A DNA stretch of 64,000 bases, from positions 3,100,001-3,164,000 of the forward strand of contig OZ244209.1 in assembly GCA_965216885.1 (NCBI GenBank), in the 5' to 3' direction. A program made the translations under genes and the position numbers. Of the stretch, positions 1 to 8,577 are shown one piece after another. Source of the stretch: CAYNJG01 sp965216885 (GTDB lineage: Bacteria; Planctomycetota; Planctomycetia; Pirellulales; Pirellulaceae). The notes below the pieces were generated by a model. That model did no database searches. It saw only the letters and a program-made list of their open reading frames with translations, and was not told where the DNA came from. Each line of letters starts with the position of its first letter. Positions within the stretch are counted from its first letter, which is position 1.

Positions 1-75
1 CAACATGCTACCGGACGCAAAGTTCATTGATCTTGCGGCGGACTGCCTGCAAATTGGCTCAATGCGGCGGCGAAA

Positions 76-564
76 TCAATCACCCGTCCCCAAGTCTTCA
101 TTAAGGGCTGTTTGCAGAAGGGCCATCTCCCGCTGACTGTGGTCCGTTATGCCGCGAAGCAGGTCAACGATTCGCTGAACGACAGCCTGCAATGCCACGT
201 GGTCCGTCGGCTGAAGGCGTTCAAGCGTTGTAGCTACTACTTTCATCTCATCACGAAAATGGTCGTGTTCACTACGCAGCACGTTAACTTGATCAGATAG
301 GTGAGGAGTCTCATCGCAAATGAAATTGATGTAGCCATCGCATTCTTCTATCGCCAAGACGCGTTCCAGATGCTGCTGGTACGCCATCCACGCGAACCGC
401 AGGCTGGAAAGCTTTCGCGTAAAGGTGTCGCCAACCGTTTGCCATTCGATCGCTGCAACGAGAGCTTCGTGAGCGTGACTTAGCATCTCATGCTCGATGC
501 GGGTTTGGTTGAAGATTGGACGAAGTTCTTCTACCGGCGAGGATTCATGCTCAGAGTCAGCCAT
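76..564 (-). CDS. Hemerythrin-like (HHE-type) protein
   Basis: This 162-residue protein has the spacing of a hemerythrin-like four-helix bundle. Candidate metal ligands are H30/H32, H65 with E67 two residues on, E99/H100/H102, and H142 with E146 in the last helix. Such proteins carry a di-iron centre and bind O2, NO or redox signals; here that role is inferred. No signal peptide or membrane segment is visible, so it should be cytosolic. It is the last gene of a tight leftward run after an FHA protein and a cold-shock-like protein, with a 19-base gap, so it is probably co-transcribed from the sigma54-like site at 1336-1350. The match is to the residue pattern only; a non-metal helical bundle is possible. 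Confidence 0.7.
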   Translation of the reverse strand: MADSEHESSPVEELRPIFNQTRIEHEMLSHAHEALVAAIEWQTVGDTFTRKLSSLRFAWMAYQQHLERVLAIEECDGYINFICDETPHLSDQVNVLRSEHDHFRDEMKVVATTLERLQPTDHVALQAVVQRIVDLLRGITDHSQREMALLQTALNEDLGTGD

Positions 565-583
565 AGTTTTCCTTTTTTGGTCG

Positions 584-904
584 CTATGAATTCGTACGCG
601 ACATCGAGTTCGATTCTAAATGGCAGTCTCGCAACTGCAGCCAAACTTTTGATGCTCTTGAGAGTGGCCCCGGTTCAGGTGAAAAATAAACCGTCTTTCC
701 GATCTCAAGCTCCTCGAACAGTTGATCAGCAACAACCGTTCCAACGAAAAACACATCCTTTCCATGTTCAGATCGGAGTATTCCGTAGCCTTCAAATCCG
801 TTCGCGTGCAATGCGTCATCGCTAGATGGCACGCGGACGATCTTGGTGATCCGACCACGTCGCATAGGTTGTTGCATAGGTTGTTGCATAGGTTCGTCGT
901 TCAT
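584..904 (-). CDS. Cold-shock-domain-like protein
   Basis: The product is 106 residues if translation starts at the Met at 904, just 5 bases after the upstream FHA gene stops. A longer in-frame start at 961 would lie inside that gene. The body follows the CspA pattern: a GxGxL strand, then GKDVFFVG, then a V...L..G..V.F segment and a GP-R motif near the end, as in single OB-fold nucleic-acid-binding proteins. The usual RNP1 motif (KGFGFI) is degenerate and the domain sits after an unusual N-terminus with repeated Met-Gln-Gln-Pro, encoded by a 12-base direct repeat at 863-894. RNA or ssDNA binding is inferred from the fold. It belongs to the FHA/hemerythrin operon. Confidence 0.6.
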   Translation of the reverse strand: MNDEPMQQPMQQPMRRGRITKIVRVPSSDDALHANGFEGYGILRSEHGKDVFFVGTVVADQLFEELEIGKTVYFSPEPGPLSRASKVWLQLRDCHLESNSMSRTNS

Positions 905-909
905 TAGAT

Positions 910-1281
910 TTACCCCGCGAAACCCAGAGTGGCGGCCCCAACGGAATGGTTGGAATCGCATCGTTCAAAACGAAAATATGTCGCTTCCTGCGCGAAGAAG
1001 ACGCGATACGCCGCGATTCCAACCATTAGCACATCACCGGTTCTTAATCGTCGACTGCCTTCGATTGGTTGACCGTTCACGAGAGTTCCGTAACGACAGT
1101 CAATCTGCTTTACCCACGCTGAGTAGTCTCGGAGCGAGATCTCACAGTGACGTTCTGCAACCAACAGTCCGTGTGGTCGGAGCTGACAATCTTTGCCACT
1201 ACCGATCAAAAACTGCGAACTGGAAACGACGATGTCGGCTCGTTCAAACCCGTCAAAAATGCGTTGAAGAACTAATTTCAT
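910..1281 (-). CDS. FHA-domain protein
   Basis: This 123-residue protein is almost entirely one forkhead-associated domain, a reader of phosphothreonine. Visible are IGSGKDCQ (glycine-rich first motif), AERHCEI (the S-R-x-H region, with the usual Ser replaced by Glu), and YGTLVNGQPI (the NGT-x-VN motif, with Tyr in place of Asn). The start at 1281 is preferred over an upstream Met at 1371 because the sigma54-like element at 1336-1350 lies between them. It heads a three-gene leftward operon and is divergent from the amidohydrolase/ligase/kinase operon. It is therefore a candidate reader of phosphorylation by the kinase at 6481. Changes at consensus positions leave real pThr binding uncertain. 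Confidence 0.8.
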   Translation of the reverse strand: MKLVLQRIFDGFERADIVVSSSQFLIGSGKDCQLRPHGLLVAERHCEISLRDYSAWVKQIDCRYGTLVNGQPIEGSRRLRTGDVLMVGIAAYRVFFAQEATYFRFERCDSNHSVGAATLGFAG

Positions 1282-1335
1282 GCGAAATTCCTGATTGGGC
1301 CAGAACAAGCGGCCGACATCTGCCCCTCCTGAAAT

Positions 1336-1350
1336 GCAAAGCACGTACCA
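1336..1350 (-). promoter_or_regulatory. Sigma54-like -24/-12 element for the FHA-cold shock-hemerythrin operon
   Basis: Read on the minus strand this is TGGTAC-GTGCT-TTGC, one mismatch from TGGCAC-N5-TTGC with the invariant GG-N10-GC spacing. The expected transcription start is about 45 bases upstream of the FHA start codon at 1281. Confidence 0.6.
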
Positions 1351-1471
1351 GCTTTCTCGCAGGCCGATCATGACTTCTGCATTCTCGTCAGGCGGTTAAT
1401 CAATGCCCGCAACGGTTAATGGCTGGCCAGCAGGCTGCGTGTTTAGCGCCCGATTCCGTGACCTGTCTCTT

Positions 1472-1486
1472 TGGCACAGTCATTGC
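1472..1486 (+). promoter_or_regulatory. Sigma54-like -24/-12 element for the amidohydrolase-ligase-kinase operon
   Basis: TGGCAC-AGTCA-TTGC matches the sigma54 core consensus at every defined position. It lies about 40 bases upstream of the ATG at 1527 and rules out the upstream in-frame start at 1419. Confidence 0.7.
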
Positions 1487-1526
1487 CCTTAGCGGCAGCG
1501 GTTCAATTCGCAGGGTGAGGATGCAC

Positions 1527-2330
1527 ATGGAAACGCCGATCTGGCAAATTCAAGTTGGTGACGGGCCGTTGGTCGCCGCGGCGATTCACGATGGTGACGA
1601 CGTTCGCACGGAGCTACACGAGCATATAGCGATTTCCCCTGACGATCGTTTGCGAGAGCAAGATCCTCACACTGGGACATGGACATCCGTCGCTCCGACG
1701 AGAATCGTAGCCCACCGATCTCGCTTCGAGGTGGACCTCAATCGTCCTCGCGAAAAAGCCGTCTACCAAACTCCCGAAGACGCGTGGGGTTTGAGAGTGT
1801 GGAAAAATTCGCTCGATCCTCAGGTGCTCGAACGCTCGTTGAATGCATATGACGAATTCTATGCTGACGTTTATCACACCTTGGAACGACTGGTCCTGCG
1901 TCATGGTCGCGTAGTCGTTTTCGACCTACATACCTACAACCACCGCCGTAACGGACCAAATGGTGAGCACGCTGATCCAAAAGCGAATCCAGAGGTCAAC
2001 ATTGGCACGGGCACGATGGATCGACAGCGGTGGGCGCCGATCGTCGAGCGTTGTATGAATGAGCTCGGAGCTTGTGATTTCCATGGTAGGAAACTCGACG
2101 TTCGTGAGAACGTAAAGTTCAAGGGCGGAAACTTCTCAAGATGGATACATGAGAAATTTCCTACAACAGTCTGCTCTATCGCGATTGAATTCAAAAAGTT
2201 CTTTATGGATGAATGGACCGGTGAACATGACTCAGATCAAGTTCACTCCATTGAGTACATCCTTCGGGAGGCGGCACTTGGTGTCTTCGAAGAACTCAAC
2301 AGCTTTGAGCAAAGCAGCATCGAGTCCTAG
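1527..2330 (+). CDS. N-formylglutamate amidohydrolase-family protein
   Basis: The 267-residue product carries the family signatures SRFEVDLNRPR and, about 75 residues later, DLHTYNHRR, which contribute to a zinc-hydrolase site related to M14 carboxypeptidases. Known members cleave N-formyl- or N-acyl-amino acids such as N-formylglutamate to formate and glutamate. The start at 1527 has a GAGG ribosome site six bases upstream and follows the sigma54-like element at 1472-1486. It opens a rightward operon leading to the QEGLA peptidase, two ATP-grasp ligases, a kinase and a phosphatase. This context points to processing of a glutamyl or formyl peptide rather than histidine catabolism, as no hut genes are near. 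The exact substrate cannot be read from the sequence. Confidence 0.75.
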   Translation: METPIWQIQVGDGPLVAAAIHDGDDVRTELHEHIAISPDDRLREQDPHTGTWTSVAPTRIVAHRSRFEVDLNRPREKAVYQTPEDAWGLRVWKNSLDPQVLERSLNAYDEFYADVYHTLERLVLRHGRVVVFDLHTYNHRRNGPNGEHADPKANPEVNIGTGTMDRQRWAPIVERCMNELGACDFHGRKLDVRENVKFKGGNFSRWIHEKFPTTVCSIAIEFKKFFMDEWTGEHDSDQVHSIEYILREAALGVFEELNSFEQSSIES

Positions 2331-2368
2331 TTTCGCGACTCCACTGGTAATCGCAGAGTTCCGTCAGC

Positions 2369-4408
2369 ATGACTATTGCATCTCCCACTCACCTCGAATC
2401 AAGCTCTGTTTTTGATTCAAAGAAGTCGACTACTAGCCGAACTATGAATCGCAACAAGAAAAGTGCTGACGCCGAATTGCTAAGTGATGTCGAGAATCGC
2501 CTGTTAGCCAACCAGCGCATCCGTCGTACGTTGCCAGATGGCGGACGACTACACATCGACAGGCAGCTTCCTTTTTTGGTGGTGTATCGCGCTCCGCCGG
2601 ATCGAGACGATGTTGGCACGAGGGAGCTTGTAAAGGCAGAAGCCTCTTACCTGATGGTGACGGATGACGCTAGACCGAAGCTGATCGGCCGGCTTGTTGA
2701 CAAGATTGCAGATGTGTTTGCTCAACAGTTTGGGGCGTTTCTATTAATCGAAGTATGGGCGGGCGCGGACGAAGGGAAGTCGACAGATCATCGGGCTATT
2801 GAGGTCTCACCACGATTCAAAGTTGTGGCCCCCGCCAAACAGACTTTGACAAAGTCTATCGACGAACTGGCGGGTCAGCTTAGACGGATCAAGGTTCTAA
2901 AACAGACTGTCGAAGTCGACATAGAACGCATTGACCGCTTTCAACCAGCCGGCCGTCGAAGTCTCCTGACGCCCAAGCGACAAGCCGAACTCAACTGCTA
3001 TTGCCTCGGTATTGAAGTGCCACCAGTTTGGCGAGACCTAGATCGAGGGCAAGATTTTCCCTTACTGATGCGGACATTGGTGAGGCGATTCAGTCACGCC
3101 TTGCGGCGAAGTGTTTTTCGGTTCGTCAAACAACACACGACGCATACGCCGAAGCATTATCACGAGCTGGGAAGACGAGCGGTCGTGAAAGCCGTCTGGG
3201 ACGTGGATGCGCAGCTCGGAGCAGTAAGCGACAATTTTGAGTTTCTCATTCAGGTCACACCGATCAATACGTTTTCGGCATGGCAACAGTTTAAGGCATC
3301 GCACTTCGAACGCCCGCCAGAGTTCCACTACTTGCCAACACCGATGAATCCGGCAACTCTGAAACGAAGTCTATTTCAGATTCCGATTGATCGAGTCGAA
3401 GACCCAGCGCTCCACAACCTGTTTCGACAGAAACAAGAGGTACTCGATCGCAAGATCACGATGCTGCGGGATCGCAACACAAAATCGTTCTTGTACGGAA
3501 GTCTTCAGCTATACGGTGACGTGGATGACGGCTTGCTCCAGCTGGCCACCGAAATTCTGGATGTTACGGCAAGCAGTGGGAAATCTCGGTCAAGCGGACG
3601 AGTATTGAATGCCCATGAAATTGCCGAGCGCGCACAGGAACACATCGACTACTACCGAAAAGCATTCACTGAATTCAAAGGTGGCGTAGAAGTAAGTTCG
3701 AAACCAGCAGGAATCATGGTCTCACGAGGGAAATTGCTAATCAACGACCGATTGACCATGTCAACAGGAGCGGTCGAATCGACGCTGCACCATGAAGTTG
3801 GCACGCACTTGGTGACTTACTACAACGGCTTTGCTCAACCGTTCAGGCAACTTGGTTCCGGGCTCGCAAACTACGAAGAACTGCAGGAAGGTCTCGCTGT
3901 CCTCGCCGAACATCTTTCTGGTGGGCTCGCAAGGTCTCGTATGCGCCAACTGGCAGTACGCGTGATTGCTGTGAAGATGTTGGTCGAAGGTGCCGAATTT
4001 GTGCAGGTGTTTCGAACTCTTGTTGATGACTTTGGATTCACGGCAAGGAGTTCCTACACCACCACGATGCGAGTATTTCGCAGCGGCGGACTCACAAAGG
4101 ACGCCATCTACCTCCGTGGATTGCAACGACTCTTGGACTATTTGGGGGAAGGGGGGGCGCTCGAACCAATGCTCGTCGGCAAGATGGGCTTTGAGCAGCT
4201 CTCGATCATCCGCGAACTACTCTTGCGGAAAGTCATTCAGCAGCCCGCCATTGTACCACGATACCTGACCATGGAGTCTGCAACAGAGCGGATGACTCAG
4301 ATTCGATGCGGCATTACCGTGACCGACCTCGCAAGTGCAGCGGTCAAACAACTATCGCAGCGATCACGGAAATCGCAAACTAACTCTTCAGATCGGACGC
4401 ACAAATGA
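2369..4408 (+). CDS. DUF1704/QEGLA-motif zinc peptidase (MATCAP-like)
   Basis: The 679-residue protein shows the two landmarks of the family named 'flavohemoglobin expression-modulating QEGLA motif protein' (DUF1704): HEVGTH at residues 475-480 (HExxxH-type zinc site) and QEGLA at 506-510, whose Glu is the likely third ligand. Eukaryotic DUF1704 proteins (MATCAP) are metallo-carboxypeptidases that remove the C-terminal tyrosine of tubulin. Carboxypeptidase activity here is inferred from that family. A later in-frame Met at 2444 could also be the start; neither has a clear ribosome site. The stop overlaps the start of the first ATP-grasp gene by four bases (ATGA), implying translational coupling and a shared pathway. 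The native substrate is unknown. Confidence 0.8.
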   Translation: MTIASPTHLESSSVFDSKKSTTSRTMNRNKKSADAELLSDVENRLLANQRIRRTLPDGGRLHIDRQLPFLVVYRAPPDRDDVGTRELVKAEASYLMVTDDARPKLIGRLVDKIADVFAQQFGAFLLIEVWAGADEGKSTDHRAIEVSPRFKVVAPAKQTLTKSIDELAGQLRRIKVLKQTVEVDIERIDRFQPAGRRSLLTPKRQAELNCYCLGIEVPPVWRDLDRGQDFPLLMRTLVRRFSHALRRSVFRFVKQHTTHTPKHYHELGRRAVVKAVWDVDAQLGAVSDNFEFLIQVTPINTFSAWQQFKASHFERPPEFHYLPTPMNPATLKRSLFQIPIDRVEDPALHNLFRQKQEVLDRKITMLRDRNTKSFLYGSLQLYGDVDDGLLQLATEILDVTASSGKSRSSGRVLNAHEIAERAQEHIDYYRKAFTEFKGGVEVSSKPAGIMVSRGKLLINDRLTMSTGAVESTLHHEVGTHLVTYYNGFAQPFRQLGSGLANYEELQEGLAVLAEHLSGGLARSRMRQLAVRVIAVKMLVEGAEFVQVFRTLVDDFGFTARSSYTTTMRVFRSGGLTKDAIYLRGLQRLLDYLGEGGALEPMLVGKMGFEQLSIIRELLLRKVIQQPAIVPRYLTMESATERMTQIRCGITVTDLASAAVKQLSQRSRKSQTNSSDRTHK

Positions 4409-5448
4409 AAATCGGTTTTCTAGTAAACGATGTTGCCACGGAGCAGGGCAGCTATACGACCATGCGGCTCGCGGTCGAAGCTGTCAACCACGGACATGCT
4501 GTGTCAATTATCGGCGTCGGCGATCTGGCATATGATCCAGACGAACACATTAGAGCACGTGCAACGTCGGTCCCAAAAAGCAAGTACAAGACGTCCGAAG
4601 GATTTCTTAAAGACCTTCACGGCAAATCTGCTATCCGCGAGCGCATTAGCGTCGATGAACTGGATGTACTCGTACTTCGAAACGTTCCATCGGATGATGT
4701 GATCCGACGTCCGTGGGCGGCAACGATTGCCTCAGAATTCGGCCGCTTAGCGACCAGACACGGCGTCATTGTCGTAAACGACCCAAACGGACTCGCGATG
4801 GCAGCGAGCAAAATGTACTTTCAGTTGTTTCCGGAGCAAGTTCGTCCTTTGACGTTGATCACGCGGGACCGAGATGAGATCAAAGCGTTTGCAAAGGAGC
4901 AGGGCCGCATCGTGTTGAAACCGCTTCAGGGTTCAGGCGGCGCGAGTGTCTTCATGGTCCGCCAAGATGACTTGCCGAACCTGAATCAGATGATTGATGC
5001 GGTTAGTCGCGACGGCTATGTAATCGCCCAACAGTATCTCCCAGCGGCTGAAGAGGGTGACATTCGTCTGTTCGTGATGAATGGCCGCCCATTGCGAGTG
5101 AAGGGCAAGTACGCTGCGTTTAGACGAGTTCGGACTGGAGGAGACATGAGAAGCAACATTCATGCAGGAGGAAAACTAGCGGAAGCGGAAATTACCGACG
5201 TCGCTCTCAATATCGCGGAAATGGTCCGGCCAAAGCTGGTTCAAGACGGCATGTTCCTGGTTGGGCTCGACGTGGTCGGCGACAAGTTAATGGAGATCAA
5301 CGTCTTCAGCCCTGGTGGACTGGGAAGCGCCCAGAAATTCACCAAAGTCAACTTTAGTCGGTATGTGATTGAAGCCCTCGACCGGAAAGTGCAGTACATG
5401 CAGTACTACGGTCGAAACTTTGACAACGTCGATATGAACTGTCTGTAA
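4405..5448 (+). CDS. RimK/glutathione synthetase-like ATP-grasp ligase 1
   Basis: This 347-residue protein has ATP-grasp features: RIVLKPLQGSGGASVFMV around residues 168-185 (nucleotide-binding lysine and glycine-rich loop) and MEINVFSPGG near 296-305 (Mg/ATP-binding Glu and Asn). The N-terminal MKIGFLVND and the VVNDPNG-x-A-x-A-x-K-x-Y segment resemble GshB. Family enzymes join a carboxylate to an amine through an acyl phosphate, for example adding Glu to ribosomal protein S6 (RimK) or Gly to gamma-glutamylcysteine. The start overlaps the peptidase stop by four bases. The following gene is a paralogue, suggesting two consecutive ligations or a heteromeric enzyme. The substrate cannot be stated. 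Confidence 0.8.
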   Translation: MKIGFLVNDVATEQGSYTTMRLAVEAVNHGHAVSIIGVGDLAYDPDEHIRARATSVPKSKYKTSEGFLKDLHGKSAIRERISVDELDVLVLRNVPSDDVIRRPWAATIASEFGRLATRHGVIVVNDPNGLAMAASKMYFQLFPEQVRPLTLITRDRDEIKAFAKEQGRIVLKPLQGSGGASVFMVRQDDLPNLNQMIDAVSRDGYVIAQQYLPAAEEGDIRLFVMNGRPLRVKGKYAAFRRVRTGGDMRSNIHAGGKLAEAEITDVALNIAEMVRPKLVQDGMFLVGLDVVGDKLMEINVFSPGGLGSAQKFTKVNFSRYVIEALDRKVQYMQYYGRNFDNVDMNCL

Positions 5449-5458
5449 GGAGCGAAAA

Positions 5459-6460
5459 ATGCGCATCGGGATTGTGGTGAATACCCTATTGCCAGCGAAG
5501 CCGGGACCAACGACGTACAGCATCGCCTGTGAGGCAGCAAATCGTGGCCACGACGTGTGGATGACCACCACCGGACGAATTTCCTACGGAGTAGACGATC
5601 GTGTCGAAGTGTCGGCGCGAGCGGCTCCCAAGCGAAAGCGCTACTCGATGGCTCAGTTCGTAAAAGCCGTCCAGGACGATACGGCCGTAGACGCAGATTT
5701 CGCGATGAGCAACTTCGATGTACTGCTGCTCCGAAATAACCCAACGGCGCAAAAGGATTGGGTGCAATCCGCGACCCTTCAGTTTGCGCAGTTCGCAAAG
5801 GAACGAGGCGTAGTGGTCCTGCCTGACCCAATCGGGCTAGCAAAGGCCGCCAACAAGCTCTATCTGAGCAACTTTCCCCAACAAGTTCGACCTCGAACCC
5901 TGGTAACTCGTGACCTCCGAAAAATCGTTGGGATGTTGCAAGACGAGGGGACACTGATCCTCAAACCCCTCGCCGGTTACGGCGGGCGTGGTGTGTTCAT
6001 CGTCCACAAACGAGACACCGGTAATCTTGAACGCATTGTGCAATCGATTACTCGTGATGGTTACGTAGTCGCACAAGAGTACTTACCCGCTGCGAATTCG
6101 GGCGACGTCCGACTGTTCATGTTGGGTGGCGAACCGCTGCGACACAAGAATGTCTACGCACTTGTACGTCGTGCCCGAACGGGACATGACATTCGCAGCA
6201 ATGTACACGCGGGAGGTCGTGCAGAAGCAACAGAGATTACACGAGAGATGTTGGAGGTGGCGGATGCCGTCGGTCCGCAACTCAAGACTGACGGGATGTT
6301 CTTGGTGGGGCTCGACATCGTCGGCGAAAGACTCATGGAGATCAATGTATTTAGCCCCGGTGGAATCCAGGACATCAACAGGTTCTACAATTCGCGATTT
6401 GAAAAGACGATCGTGGATGGGATAGAAGACCGAGTACAGCGACAACAAGCCGCCGCCTAA
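5459..6460 (+). CDS. RimK/glutathione synthetase-like ATP-grasp ligase 2
   Basis: The 333-residue protein is a paralogue of the preceding ligase. It shares the N-terminal MRIGIVVNT strand, a VVLPDPIGLAKAANKLYL segment, LKPLAGYGGRGVFIVH in the ATP-binding region, the EYLPAANSGDVRLFML segment and the C-terminal MEINVFSPGG. The gene starts 10 bases after ligase 1 stops, with an AAGGAG-type site before its ATG, so the pair is clearly one transcript. All core ATP-grasp residues look intact. The two copies differ mainly in the N-terminal third and in the last 30 residues, where substrate choice is expected to lie. A peptide-bond-forming role is inferred from the family. Confidence 0.8.
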   Translation: MRIGIVVNTLLPAKPGPTTYSIACEAANRGHDVWMTTTGRISYGVDDRVEVSARAAPKRKRYSMAQFVKAVQDDTAVDADFAMSNFDVLLLRNNPTAQKDWVQSATLQFAQFAKERGVVVLPDPIGLAKAANKLYLSNFPQQVRPRTLVTRDLRKIVGMLQDEGTLILKPLAGYGGRGVFIVHKRDTGNLERIVQSITRDGYVVAQEYLPAANSGDVRLFMLGGEPLRHKNVYALVRRARTGHDIRSNVHAGGRAEATEITREMLEVADAVGPQLKTDGMFLVGLDIVGERLMEINVFSPGGIQDINRFYNSRFEKTIVDGIEDRVQRQQAAA

Positions 6461-6480
6461 ATGCGAATCGATAAAGCTTC

Positions 6481-7773
6481 ATGACGATCCTCAAAACTAG
6501 AACCCGCTTCGGCAAGTACGTCATCGAGAAAAAGCTCGGCGAAGGTGGATTCGCGGTTGTTTACCAGGCTCGCGATACGATCGAGGGTATACACGTCGCA
6601 CTCAAAATCCCCTACGCCCACTTGGTTACCGAAGAGACCCTTGACGCTTTCAAACTCGAAGTCCGTCTGGCCGCGAGACTCGAACATCCCCATATCCAGC
6701 CCTTGAAGTACGCGGATTACATTGACGGCCATTTCGTAATCGTTACAGCGTTAGGCATCGGTACACTCGAAGAAAGACTTGGTAAACGACTTTCGACGCA
6801 AACGGCTCTCGACTTCTCGGCACAGATGCTACAAGCGGTCGCCTTTGCGCACGAAAACAGGATCATCCACTGTGATGTGAAGCCCGATAATCTGCTCTTA
6901 TTTCAAGACAACCAACTTCGCCTTATCGATTTTGGAATAGCCCGCGTAGCTCACAAGACCTTAAGGGGTTCAGGCGCTGGAACGGTCGGCTACATTGCGC
7001 CGGAGCAGGCAATGGGAAAACCGTCGTTTCGATCGGATGTGTTTTCACTCGGCCTCATTATGCACCGAATGTTCTCTGGGAAACTTCCTGAATGGCCATA
7101 CGACTGGCCGTTTCCAGGGTACGATCGGTTAGGAAACGCTCTTCATTCAGATATGATCGCGATCATCCGCAAAGCTACGGAGGTGGAAGCTCGTCGTCGC
7201 TACAAGGATGCTCAACAAATGCTTGCGGCGTTTGAACGTGTGAAGCAACCACGAAGAAAAGAGCGACGAGCAACGTCGACTAAGGGAGGAAAAGTTAACA
7301 CATGGAAGACCGTTCGCTTTCGCGAATTCAAGCGTCAGTTTGGCAAGCTCCTGGAAACACGTCACGAATGCGCGAAATGCAACGGTCCGGTGTCGGAGTC
7401 GATGACTGGCTGCCCTTGGTGCGGTGATTCAAGGAAGAAGCATGGGGGCGACGCGATTAGATTCTCCGTCGCATGCCCTCGATGCAATCGCGGTTTGAAA
7501 TCGGACTGGAATTATTGTGCCTGGTGCTTTGGAGCGGGATTCGAACCGTCGACGAATCGCAAGCTGTCGGATCGACATTACGAAGCAGGTTGTTCGAACG
7601 CCGACTGTGACCGAAAACTGCTGATGCCATTCATGCGTTATTGCCCATGGTGCAAAAGCAGAGTGAAACGGAAATGGAGGCTCAAGGGCAGCACGGACAC
7701 GTGCGGCGGATGTGGTTGGGGAGTCGCCAAAGATTACTGGAGCAATTGTCCTTGGTGCGGAAAGAAGCTTTAG
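6481..7773 (+). CDS. Ser/Thr protein kinase with four C-terminal zinc ribbons
   Basis: Residues about 10-260 form a Hanks-type kinase: GEGGFA loop at 20-25, VALK lysine K42, catalytic HCDVKPDN at 130-137, DFG at 150-152 and TVGYIAPEQ in the activation segment. The usual HRD Arg is Cys (HCD), a non-RD type, which often means regulation that does not need activation-loop phosphorylation. Residues about 297-430 contain four zinc-ribbon-like units built from paired CxxC motifs, the second usually CPWC or CAWC. There is no transmembrane segment, unlike many bacterial kinases of this class, so it should be cytosolic. The gene lies 20 bases after the second ligase and 6 bases before a PP2C phosphatase, and probably acts on this operon's products. 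Confidence 0.9.
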   Translation: MTILKTRTRFGKYVIEKKLGEGGFAVVYQARDTIEGIHVALKIPYAHLVTEETLDAFKLEVRLAARLEHPHIQPLKYADYIDGHFVIVTALGIGTLEERLGKRLSTQTALDFSAQMLQAVAFAHENRIIHCDVKPDNLLLFQDNQLRLIDFGIARVAHKTLRGSGAGTVGYIAPEQAMGKPSFRSDVFSLGLIMHRMFSGKLPEWPYDWPFPGYDRLGNALHSDMIAIIRKATEVEARRRYKDAQQMLAAFERVKQPRRKERRATSTKGGKVNTWKTVRFREFKRQFGKLLETRHECAKCNGPVSESMTGCPWCGDSRKKHGGDAIRFSVACPRCNRGLKSDWNYCAWCFGAGFEPSTNRKLSDRHYEAGCSNADCDRKLLMPFMRYCPWCKSRVKRKWRLKGSTDTCGGCGWGVAKDYWSNCPWCGKKL

Positions 7774-7779
7774 GTCGAT

Positions 7780-8577
7780 ATGAAAGAGACTTGGCTGGAT
7801 TGCAATCACGACGTACCGACTACGTTTGACTTGCCGAAGGGACAAGTTGCGATCTATTCACGTCGTTGCCCCGGTAAATCTACCGCCAATGAAGACGCAG
7901 TTCTTGTGATCCCGCTCGACGATACGCGAGTCGTTCTCGCTGTAGCAGACGGTTGTGGCGGCATGCATGCAGGCGCTGAAGCCTCTCGAATCACGCTGAA
8001 AGCACTTCGCAGGTCTATCAAGAAAGCTAAGGCCGCCGATGTCTCGCTGCGCTCTGCAATTCTCGATGGCATTGAGGCGGCCAATGCGAAAGTCATGAAG
8101 CTCGGAGTTGGTGCAGCTACCACATTGGCAGTCACTGAGGTAACCGGCGAACGAATGCGTTCGTACCACATCGGAGATTCACAAGTCGTGCTTGTCGGCG
8201 GGCGAGGGAAAGTAAAACTACAGACGCCGGCTCACTCTCCTGTAGGTTACGCGTTGGAAGCCGGCGTACTCTCGGAAGACGAAGCAATGACGCACGAGGA
8301 TCGCCACATTGTGTCGAACGTTGTCGGGACCAGAGAGTGCTTTATCGAAGTCGGTATGCGTCGAAAAATGGCCAAGCGAGACACGCTGGTCCTTGCCAGC
8401 GATGGCATCTTCGATAACCTTCACGTCGATGAGGCTTGCGATCTGATTCGCAACGGCCAACTCGAAACCGCAGCCACGAGACTAGCCCAGAGAGCGCAAG
8501 AGCGGATGAATTCGCCCACTTGCGATGACCAGCCGAGCAAGCCCGACGACGCGACATTTGTCCTCTTCCGTCGCTAG
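7780..8577 (+). CDS. PP2C-family Ser/Thr protein phosphatase
   Basis: The 265-residue protein has the PP2C metal-binding motifs in order: NEDAVL near residue 34, VADGCGGMHAG near 52, HIGDSQVV near 130 and LASDGIFDN near 206. A final DD-x-x-F-V stands where DN is usual. It starts 6 bases after the kinase gene, so kinase and phosphatase are co-expressed, the common arrangement for opposed partners. No membrane segment is present. It should remove phosphates placed by the neighbouring kinase, possibly from ligases, peptidase or FHA partners. The last operon gene is followed by about 220 bases without a gene before the next sigma54-like site. Confidence 0.88.
   Translation: MKETWLDCNHDVPTTFDLPKGQVAIYSRRCPGKSTANEDAVLVIPLDDTRVVLAVADGCGGMHAGAEASRITLKALRRSIKKAKAADVSLRSAILDGIEAANAKVMKLGVGAATTLAVTEVTGERMRSYHIGDSQVVLVGGRGKVKLQTPAHSPVGYALEAGVLSEDEAMTHEDRHIVSNVVGTRECFIEVGMRRKMAKRDTLVLASDGIFDNLHVDEACDLIRNGQLETAATRLAQRAQERMNSPTCDDQPSKPDDATFVLFRR

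Noticed and set aside
843..1373. Plus-strand reading frame across the FHA gene region
   Set aside because: It is the shadow of the FHA and cold-shock-like genes on the other strand, with no ribosome site or domain.
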